From Ganoderma boninense (Eukaryota; Basidiomycota; Agaricomycetes; Polyporales; Polyporaceae): 64,000 bases of DNA. Positions 1 through 9,030 of this stretch are shown in pieces; position 1 is the stretch's first letter, and each line of letters starts with the position of its first letter. Position numbers and translations under genes: made by a program. The notes beneath the pieces were generated by a model. That model searched no databases. It saw only the letters and a program-made list of their open reading frames with translations, and was not told the origin of the DNA. The stretch lies in the NCBI GenBank assembly GCA_002900995.3, contig CM035314.1, positions 1,969,372 through 2,033,371 of the forward strand, given 5' to 3'.

Positions 1-1797
1 CAATTTCCACGATGGCAATTTCTATGAAAGGCTTGTCCTGGGAAGCTTTGGTGAGTTTTTCACGGTCCGTTGTTCAACCGACCATGACGCTTATCCAGTC
101 TGCCGAACATGGCGCAGGTGAATCATGCTTCCCCTTCATTTGAATGCCAACAGACTCCGCAATGTGAAGACCGCACAGTACGTGTTGGGTCTTGAGTATT
201 TCTGACGCGTTCGCACTCTCGTGCTGATTTCGACCTAGATCAGAGGAAGCGGTCTGGATCGACGACTATGAAGTCGCATCCTGCATCAGGTACCTTCCGC
301 AGTGCGCAGATATATCGCAAACTACGAGACATATCCGCGGCACGGATTGAAGTACTTCTATGTGAGAAGGATGTCGAATTTGGGGCGGAGTTGGCGTTTG
401 AAGTGCTTGGAGGCAGCCGCCGAGCGCCAAGGTGTGCGATATGGGCGCTATTTCTCGTTTCCAACCTCTTCCCTGCTCCCATCATCAGACGCGCTGCGTA
501 CGATCATCAGCAAAAGTGCAGAACGTAGGGGCTTCAGTGGGCTCAAATACACTGTAGCCGAGTTAATTCGAGAGACCCAATTTTGCATTGCAAACCCCTT
601 GAGTTACATCAAATCCTGCTCAAGCCCAAGAGCGCCAGAAAAGTGTGATTGCACGAGCTTGAGCAGGACTGACCCGATCGAAGCCGATTGGCACGCGCGC
701 TCTGTCGCATTGTGGCAAACGTCCTTGAAGCCGGTCAATCCGGGCGAATTGCATATGCTTGGAGAAATCTAGGTTCATCTTGTGCAGGCATCGCTCGGAA
801 TTCGAATGTCAGACACCAAATATATTAGGTTTAACTACGACAATCACGGTCATGGGAACACGCAGTACGGAAGCTCGCGTCAAAGTCCGTAACGAGGAGA
901 AGATAAGTACGACATACGTACTCCGAAAGGCGAAGGAGGAAAAGAGACCATTAAAGACGAGTAAGAGGACGGGCGAAGAAGCGCAGAGGGAGATTTCGGA
1001 GGCAGAGTGCAAGGAGCCAAATTTGCGGAGAAGGTGTGAGGACAGAAGGAGAACTCACATGTGGGGGGAAGCATAACGGCTCTGGCTGCCACGCGGGTGA
1101 GCGAGTTCTGAACTGAGACTCCGACGCACCTGTATCCCACCCACAGCACTCCATAGGGATGAAAAACCAACGCACCACTCATCTCTGCGTTCCGGGACTG
1201 CATATAGGCGCATATACCCACATAGAATCCATTTCGGGCTGCGAACTTACCTCGCCGTGTGCTTGAAGCCCAAGGGAAGCCCATGCAGCGACTTGGAACA
1301 CCACGTACCATTGTAGAGGGCTATACCATGAAGAGGACAGCAAGAAGGCGACCAAATCAGAGATGGTGGTGGTTGGAGGGGAAGGTGTGAGGGAGGAAAC
1401 CGGGGGAGAGCGACCGATTTTATGGGGGGTTTGGCATGTGTTGAGACGTCGGGGCTAAATCGGGACCGTCCAGATTAGGCTTCGCGCCCAAACCGCGCCC
1501 CCTGTCGTCGTCGTTCCAGTTGTCTATCTCGCTGAATTGTCAACATACAACTAAGCTGGCCCCGCAAAAGCTGAGATATGGTGGTTTATGAGTCTAGGGA
1601 TGCATCTCAGCGAAGAGACCTACACCCGCGCAAGGGGGGTAAGAACAGGATCTGTCCAAGCAATTTTGCCGATCTGGCTCAATCGGCTTCACTTGTATTC
1701 GAACCCAGTCTGTCCCAATTTGGGGTCCCTGCCCCGATTGCCCCAATCTTGCCCGAGCGTTTTGCACTTTTGCTGATGTCATGTACATAGCTCCCGG
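1..1797. other. Stretch with no recognised gene
   Basis: No reading frame here shows a domain or motif that I can name. The longest plausible ATG-started frame on the plus strand is 268-528 (86 residues), overlapped by another open frame to 772; neither has homology that I recognise or clear splice continuity. Purine-rich sequence around 860-1030 gives spurious charged open frames on both strands. The segment may be decayed duplicated DNA, like the relics described farther on, but nothing in it proves this. Confidence 0.4.
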
Positions 1798-2871
1798 GTG
1801 ACACTCATCCCAGTAAACTTGCGCCCCATCTCTTGCCCTCCTTCCACGGTCGAGGTCTCTCCAGCCATTCCTCTCTGTGCCTCGCTCAAACTTTGCTTTA
1901 TGGGTGTCGCGTCTATCAGGGCAATCACGGCCTTGGTTCACTGCCAGCCCCAACCCCGCAACGTCTCAACTTGCCAGTGCGATACGACGTCGCGACGAGA
2001 TGTATGGCCCGCCGGCAGGCAATGCTGTTATTTCGCCTGCGCAATGAAGTCGCTGGTGGGCATCGCTGTTTTCTGTGTCGTCGTTACAAACGGTGCGTCA
2101 TCTCGGCACTGCTCGTCAAAAGCCCTGTCTGTGATACGCCGTTGGCTGTGTCCCTGCAGATCATTGGTGTTGTTGGGCTGTTACTGCATCTGTCGCCTCT
2201 CGGTGTCTGCCGCAGTAGGGCAATTACACTGTGACTCCGTGGTCACCCCGCTACTCGCTTCAGCTTGCATGGAGCCAGTAGCAGATCAACAGGCTCCTGT
2301 GTCTGTCAACGCACCCGATGACTTGCTTTGACTCCGGTGCGGAAAGTGCATCTTCGTTGTCCTGGCGTCCTTAGGCCTGTGTTGAGGCCCGTACAACCTG
2401 GGTTGAGTTTATCACGCAGTTCTCCTACTCCTTGATGTGTTTCCCTACTTCGGACGCGTATCATCCGAGCTGGCGCCGCTGCGGGAGGTCGTAAAACAAG
2501 GTTTGATTCTGCAGGCGGTGCGTGTATTGCCCATATCAGGCAGCGTTGACGCTTCGAACAGCGTCCTGGGACACGTCTGGCAGTGTCCGTGGCGTCTGCC
2601 CCACAGCACAGACATCCGTCGCTATTCATTGTATTTTTTCTTTCTCGACATTCCGACATTCACCTTGTCGGCACCGCGCAACTGCGCGCCGCCCTATGCG
2701 TGTTTGACTTCCAGGAAGCTTGAGGCACTGCGGCGCGCCCGCAATATGCGCTGTGCTCGTAGCTGGGTTACGTGGACGCCACATTGCGTGACTCGCCTTC
2801 CCTCTCTTGGTGGAGTCAAGCCAAGCTTCTGAAGCTGTATCAGACTCCGTAATCCTCCCAAGAGTGCGACG

Positions 2872-2879
2872 TATATAAG
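2872..2879 (+). promoter_or_regulatory. TATA box of DWLS-1
   Basis: TATATAAG lies 112 bp upstream of the DWLS-1 start codon. It sits at the same relative place as TATA-like motifs in front of the four paralogues (15053, 20054, 26808 and 35654), inside sequence conserved with the inverted copy. The conservation supports a real core promoter. Confidence 0.65.
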
Positions 2880-2983
2880 CATGGGCACGTTCAGCCCCTC
2901 GACTCTTCATCGTAACTACACTCCCGAGCCTCATACCCGAGTTCCCTCCGAAGTCGACAACACACCAGCAGCCCAAGGCACCC

Positions 2984-3274
2984 ATGTCCCCCGTCGCTCT
3001 CGTCCTTTTCGTCTCCTTCTTCCTTGCGCGTGCTGCAATGGCGGTCCCGGTTCCGCCCCACACTCTACCCACAACCGTCGACTCTGTACCGGTGTCGACG
3101 TCGGCATCGTCAGATGCCTCTCCCACACTCTTCTTCACTCTCGGTACGCGCCTTACCACAACTCTTCTCACGACAGATGGCTTACCGTCGGTGACAGGCC
3201 CAAGCGAGCTCCCTCACTCGTCTGCTCCACATGCGACGACCTCTCGACCCCTCGAGATGGACTGGCTCAGCTGA
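2984..3274 (+). CDS. Small secreted protein, DWLS family, copy 1
   Basis: Two exons, 2984-3143 and 3198-3274, with a 54-base GTACGC...GACAG intron, give a 78-residue protein. Residues 1-20 form a signal peptide (hydrophobic LVLFVSFFLARAAMA ending in AMA before VPVP). The mature part of about 58 residues is rich in Ser, Thr and Pro, has no cysteine and ends in LEMDWLS-stop. The intron is phase 1 and splits a glycine codon inside LG/GPS, exactly as in copies 4 and 5. The intron has 3n length and no stop, so a retained-intron form would add 18 residues. The function is unknown. Extracellular signalling, effector or surface roles are guesses. It is not a CaaX mating pheromone precursor because it lacks a C-terminal cysteine box. 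Confidence 0.75.
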   Translation: MSPVALVLFVSFFLARAAMAVPVPPHTLPTTVDSVPVSTSASSDASPTLFFTLGTRLTTTLLTTDGLPSVTGPSELPHSSAPHATTSRPLEMDWLS

Positions 3275-5084
3275 ACACCTTCCGGTTTACGCTGGACTCG
3301 GGTGTGAGACCTTGTAAGCTCCTGCATTGTTCCAGTTTTCAGGGAGTTGGTCCTGATCGTCGGCCAGTACAGGTCGCGCTGTATATCCCCCCACGTTCCC
3401 CTTACCCTGTAGCTCGTATTCGCGGACTATGTCTGGCTGGACGGAGCGTTGTCGTGACGCAAGCTTTTGTATTGATAGGTCTCTTAGGTCCCGCTATACC
3501 CCACGGACACGCGTTGTATATCATGATTAGTTCAGCCATTACTCTCTTACTTATACATCGGACTACTGATAATTAGCTAGAACCTCTAACGAGAGTTACT
3601 CCCTTAATATAATATTTATACGAAAGGCTTTGCCTGTCTTGTGTTGGCGTCAGGCGCAGACCTTCCCTGAACTCCAGCGACGTTTGCATGACTGCGACAG
3701 CGATCCTCGCACATGCAAGGGGTCAATAATGGGCGAAATACTAGGGGCCACGCTCTGACAGGCATGCTGGCAAATAGAAGCAACACCCACAGCAGAAAGC
3801 GTCTCAGGCGACATCGGAACTGTTGAAGCTTCACCCGAGGTTAACGTCACTCGGTAACAAGAAATGGAGTTCGCGCCTCAGGACTCGGAAGACGCGGGAA
3901 AGAGGTTATGCACCCCTTCCCCGCCCCGCCCAAGACTCGGACGTCCGGACAGCATTGGTTGTCGCTAACAAAGGGATCGGCTGTTGAACTTCTTGGGCCC
4001 GAGAACACCGCCGACTCAGACTCGGGAGGCCGTTGTGGGTGCCTCTCATGCTCTCTCTGGTTGAACGGTAAATCCTCCAGAAGCCTGCCCCTTTCGCGTA
4101 ACGTACGTGCCTTCCCAAATTGTATCAAGAGCTAAATAATTGTGGGAGCGCATTCTTGACCACCCATCCCCGATGGGCGTCGCCTTACCGTATATACAAT
4201 GTTCTTCAGCTTATAACCTCGGCAGCCTGAGCGCGCGATACTTGTCGAGGTCACAAGTTGGTTGTCGTTCCCCAGGGCCCACCCACACTAGGCCAAAGTT
4301 CGAAGTGGTTGGATTCAGAGAGCTAGATGTAAGCGCCAGTGTGAGTGCAGTAATAAGAACCGATCAACCATGTGAAAGTGCAGCACCCACCCAATAGCAT
4401 CATCGCATTTGTATTCCACGTTACCGGCCGGACGCGATCACTTGACCGTAGATGTGCTGAGATCTGGGTGACTCGTGTAATGTAATGGAGACGGAAAGAC
4501 GAGCGTCCCAGAAGTAAGGAGCCGTACGCGACAGTCGAATGTGCGCTCGTACTCAATGGTCGTTCAAGCGCAGTCCCATGCCGCGATTCGTCTCGTCTCT
4601 GACCCACTGCCCCCGAGTACTTCGACTCGCAAACCCAGAATGGGGACTCGGAGGCACTGGGACCACTCTTTCCTCCGTGTTGGACGACGAAATGGCGACG
4701 ACCCGCCTCGGATTCTCTGAATAAATCTGTGCACTTCTACTGCCCCCGGTGTGTCCGTGGTCTAGAAAGGGGAGGCCGGTCAGGGAGGGGCTGGAAGCGT
4801 ATGCCCCCGATCACCTCGCCCACGCCCACGCACCGACCACCCTCCCAGCCCTGTGAGAACGTCTGAGAATCGCGTCTAGCCTCATATGATTGAAAACTTG
4901 ATCACAGTCCATGCAAATGCAACATCGGCCCAGACCAGAATCAACTCCCCCTCCTCCCGTGGCGCAGGAGCGCAGCCGAGGGGACCACCCCCAGAAGGCT
5001 CGCAGCGTGAGGTGCAGTAATAGTACACGGCGCGCAGCAGCGGCAGCATCTCTACAGTCTACAGTACCCATCTGAGTGATTCTC
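3275..5084. other. Intergenic stretch without recognised gene
   Basis: This spacer lies between DWLS-1 and the 3' end of the membrane-protein gene. Short open frames on both strands (for example 3847-4128 minus and 4539-4724 plus) lack recognisable motifs and overlap one another, which is typical of noise in GC-rich fungal DNA. The last 300 bases probably include the 3' UTR of the minus-strand gene that ends at 5085. Confidence 0.4.
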
Positions 5085-6849
5085 TCAGAGGGCGTAGCTG
5101 CGGTCCACCCCCTTCCCCGGGCCGGCGTACGACCCTCTCGACGACGCGTCCTCGCCCGCCTCCAGATCGACCGACGTGTGCTTCCCCTCCACATCCACGT
5201 CCGCGTCCGCGCCCACGTCGCTCGCAGAGAGCCCGAGACCAAGCCCGTACTCGCCGTCGTGCTCGACGACCTGGGTTATCTCGACCTTGAGCCCGCGCAT
5301 CTCGAACGTGCCGTCCGGGCGGCGGCGGACGACGGGCCCCGCAGCCGTGGGGTGCGCGCTGCGATCCGTCGTCGCGGCGCCCCAGCCCGTGGCGTTCGCT
5401 ATGCTCGTCGCGCCGCTCGTTCCCAGGCTGCGGTCGGTGGGGAGCCCGACGCGGATGATGAGCATGTTGAAGACGATCGAGATGATGGGCGAGATCTAGT
5501 GCGTATGTATAGTGTCAATACTGGTTAGAAGGTCCAGGGGCAGCCAAGAGGAGGGAGGGGTGCGCCGCCGCCCAAGGGCCGACGACAATGGTCAAGCGAC
5601 AAGCGAGAAAGGGCAAGTGGCAAGGTGAAGACGAAGCGAGGATCGGGTTGGCGATTGTTAGCGTAAAGGTGGGCGGGCGAAGCGCGGCGAGCGGCAATTG
5701 GAAGCAAGGATCGCCCAGTCGAGTACGGGGCTTACCATATCGAGGACGACATACACGCCATTGGACTGGACGACGAACGAGATGAGCGCGGCGGTTATCG
5801 TGAGTGAATAGATCGCGCCGCTCTCGATGATAACGCGGAGCACAGGCGTGAAGATGTTGCTCGAGCGGTACTGCGCGGTCTTGCGCGCGACGTTCCAGAT
5901 CTTGAACGCGAGCAGCGCTGTATGCAGAGAGGGTAGGAGGGTGGGGAGAGGCGCGGGAAGGGGACGCCGCGTCAGCGTGAGGAGCAGGCACGGGCCAAGA
6001 AAATGACCATGACGCGACACTGCGCGGCACGACACGCACATGTTGTTGAGAGATTCGTTGCGAGACTCAGCGCGTAGAGCGCGGTAATCCATCGCCCTGT
6101 CTCGACGGCGAAGACGTCGCCTTTTTGGGACGAGGCTGTCGCGATCGCAATGTTCAGTCCAATGGAACAGGCTGATAGGTGAAAGATGGGGGTCAGACAC
6201 GGTGACTGAGGCGGAGAAGACGGTGCAATCCATACCCAACAGTCCGAACCATCCTATGATAGGGAGGACGCATATTAGATAGTTTTGCCACACAACGTAT
6301 GTGCGGTAAATCTTGGATGGGAGTCAACTTAGGGCGCAACGAAACCTTCAGAGGAGGGGGGAATGACGTACCACCACCGCATCAAGAACGAGCGTTTGAG
6401 CGTTGTATAAACAGCTCTTTATAACGAATGTGGGTTCCGACACGTCCGCGAAGTACGCCTCAGGACCTCCAGGGAGGTCAGGTCCTTTAGATAAAAAGCC
6501 TTGATATACCCTGGCGGTGTTGACCGCCATTTCCTGCAACCCGAAGCGTCAGTCGCATTGTGTCATGGTGGTGGAACATTGATACTGTACCGCGGTTGCC
6601 AGAATCAAGAGCGCGCATCCGGCGGAGACCATGTAATAGTTTACGTGCCGCTTTTGCCTGTTGCGAAGCAGGATCCACATCGCGAGCGTGAACATGAACA
6701 CGGCATATCCTGTGGGGGTGGGGACAGGGGAGCCAAGGTTAATTAAACCTAGTCTCGTACTTCTTAGCGCAGGATCGATCGCGGTGCTCACCGTAGAGGA
6801 TAGCCTCCATCGTCGTCGAAAAAATACCGGCTGCCTGCAGGGACAACAT
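5085..6849 (-). CDS. Seven-helix-like orphan integral membrane protein
   Basis: This is a spliced minus-strand gene that reads without frame breaks. The ATG is at 6849; exon 1 ends at 6792 with a GTGAGC donor. Later exons carry hydrophobic segments: GYAVFMFTLAMWILL, MVSAGCALLILATA, a loop with GGPEAYFADVSEPTFV, then NAQTLVLDAVV, IYRTYVVWQNY, ICVLPIIGWFGLL, GRWITALYALSLATNL, IIESGAIYSLTITAALISF and a YVVLDM helix. The cytosolic-looking tail is Gly/Asp/Ser rich and ends SYAL-stop. The RTYVVW and GRWITALYA.SLATN motifs are typical of a large Agaricomycete family of uncharacterised membrane proteins with GPCR-like topology. The ligand and function are unknown. It lies downstream of DWLS-1 on the opposite strand. 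Confidence 0.8.
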
Positions 6850-8609
6850 GGCGGCGACGTTCACGGGTTCGGATGCGACGGTGTCCAAGCAGGCGGCTGG
6901 CGGGGGGGGGTCTCAGAGGGCGCAGTGAGGTGGTATTGAGGGACTACAGCGCCCGTAACATATAATACCACCCTTCAAATTGAAAACTGCCGAGGCGTGA
7001 GGATGAAGGTCCCTGGTCACCTGCGATGGTCGTGGGCCCTCTGCGATACATAATGAGGCGTTTGGGAGTTGTCTGAGTTCCAACGGTCCCGGTGCTGCGC
7101 CTTGCTTCTCCGCGAAAAGTTCTAGCCCTCACAAGAGCCGAGTGATGCGAGCGCGGCTCTGGACCCCGTCTTATGGTATTGATTTTGACAAGTCTCTCCA
7201 GTAGATTTGGTGAAATGAATATTACCTGCTCGGGGGTGTGCGTGCGCGCAGGAACCTCGGGAGAGGCCGAGGAAATGGATAGTTCTGGAGATTGATGAAA
7301 GATTCAATATAGACTGTGTGCGAAAGGAATCACTTATAAGCATGCGGGGGCGGGGGCCGCCGAATGGTCGGTGACAAGGATGAGGGAGCTCGGACATACC
7401 AGCGGCACAGATGTGAGAAGCCGAACGGATGGTATAGAGGACCCTGAACAGAGGTGCCTAGATGAGTATGACTCCAAGGAATTGACGACACTTCCAGTGA
7501 ATGTGGGTAAGTACCTGATGTATAATCCAGCCTTCCTCGAACTTACAGAGGGCTTGATTAGAATACCATTAGTTATGAGACTCAGAGAAGGACGCGATAC
7601 ATCTTGGTTGGAGAGCGATTTGTTTGGACCAGACAGCCACAACAGGCTCCAGGCAGACAGCGGGGTGAGAAACGAGCCTGAATCGAAACAAAGTGAGAAT
7701 TCTCCACTCACGCCGCAGCAGCAAGAGATGGAAACCTCAGACATGTTGGGACAAGTCTATACTGGCCACATGACATGCGTATGAGAACGACATACCTGTA
7801 CTGCACACGGTAGCATGGCTCAACCGAGGACGACGCAAGAAGATCCGAGCCTGGGCGGCAACTGATTGGCTCGGGGAGAACGGGAAACCCCGATGACTTT
7901 CCCACGCCCTCCCGATTGGCCTATGTCCGCCTGCAAGCTGGACCAGACGGTGGGTATCTTCTCCTCGTACTTCTCTGCGACTACCGGTTCTTTCACTCTT
8001 TCCTAGGACACACTCCATGCGTCACGACTTTTCAGTACTTTTGCCGGAGCTCCGATGAAGACGAAGCCACAAGGCAGTTCGGTCAGGCCATTGTGGGCAA
8101 TCCCCGAGAAGTCTCAAACGGTAATGATGCCAGTGTTCAGCCATTGTCCGCTGTTCAACTTGCATGTTTCCGATATCTCCGCCCTTTCACAGTAAAATTA
8201 CTCGCGGAAGAATCTTACACCACTGGAGTCTCATGGTATGTTCGTACCGCACCCAGTTCGTCCATCGCGCATCCACCACCGTGACCCCGAACCGGCTGCT
8301 TTCGGTCTTCCCGGAGTACTGAAATCTATGTGAGCATACAGTACCAGAATGAACTATTCCGGATGCTGTAGGCTTCTACAAAAACGCAAGTCCCAAATAC
8401 ATCGTTCCCAGGGCGTCCATGTTTGTACATCCGCTGCTTACTTCTTCTAATTCCCTTCCTGTGATATTCTTGGCCTGCAAGCCGGTCAATCTATGGTCAA
8501 TTGGATGGGTCAGAGTATTACCCTCTGGACCGCTTTCCAAGGCGGCTGGCATAGCTATTGAGAAGACGATGCCCGCTTGCTCTTCGAGAGCCGGACGGGA
8601 TCTCGGTAC
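6850..8609. other. Stretch with no recognised gene upstream of the retroelement
   Basis: The first 150 bases are probably the promoter and 5' UTR of the minus-strand membrane-protein gene. Beyond that, the longest plus-strand frame (7371-7784, 137 residues, no ATG at its start) and the minus-strand frame 7334-7744 show no motifs that I recognise. The 3' part, around 8376-8609, continues on the other side of the retroelement after 12460 and was therefore a single locus before the insertion. Confidence 0.4.
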
Positions 8610-8614
8610 GCTTC
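8610..8614. repeat. Target-site duplication, left copy (GCTTC)
   Basis: GCTTC directly abuts the left LTR and is repeated directly after the right LTR at 12455-12459. Five bases is the usual target duplication made by LTR-retrotransposon integrases. Confidence 0.9.
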
Positions 8615-9030
8615 TGTGATAAACCGGTCCTTCTGTGCTTGGGCGTTGAGCGCAAGTGTTGGAAGGGGCTGGAAACACGAGGGTTGGAGCCTTGCGACAC
8701 ACGAGGGAGTTGAGTGGGTAGTGTCGTCGTATCGCGAAAGCTGGGGATCTTCCCCGTACGAGTACAAGCATAAGTACCTAGGGAGAACAATAAAGAATAG
8801 AGATTGGAAATGGGATGGGGTGAGAGACGTCCGAGCGAGAGTGAGGGAGACGGAAACCAAGAGGAAAGAGAACAATAAGAAAACCGGGCACCTAGAGAGA
8901 CACCGGGAGGTGAGACATGGAGGTCGAGACCAAGGGGGAGCACGCGGGAGACGGGCGACCGATCATCCGATTAGGAAGACGAGACGCTGGAGGAGGAACG
9001 AGACGCCAAGTCAGGCGCCGATACCTTACA
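8615..9030 (-). repeat. LTR (3' LTR in element orientation)
   Basis: This 416-bp repeat starts TGTGATAAACC and ends GATACCTTACA on the plus strand and is matched base for base by eye to 12039-12454. Read on the element's sense strand it begins TGTAAGG, and this supplies the gag stop codon (TAA at 9028-9026). Confidence 0.92.

Larger units (their letters stand above)
2045..3274 (+). repeat. Inverted segmental duplication, arm 1 (DWLS-1 locus)
   Basis: About 1.2 kb of this segment aligns by eye with the reverse complement of roughly 35265-36420. Shared landmarks in the same order are a diverged TACTGC...GTCGC...GACTCCGTG stretch, a TCAGGCAGC.TTGACGC block, a TTCATTGTATTTT.TCTTTCTCGACATTC block, the CGCAATATGCGC...GGGTTACGTGGA block and then the TATA box and DWLS gene. 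The two arms lie about 32 kb apart in opposite orientation, so the peptide gene was copied together with at least 900 bp of upstream DNA. Confidence 0.75.

Noticed and set aside
2984..3274. DWLS genes as mating pheromone precursors
   Set aside because: Basidiomycete pheromone precursors end in a CaaX cysteine box and usually lack a classical signal peptide; these proteins have a signal peptide, no cysteine in the mature part and end in WLS.
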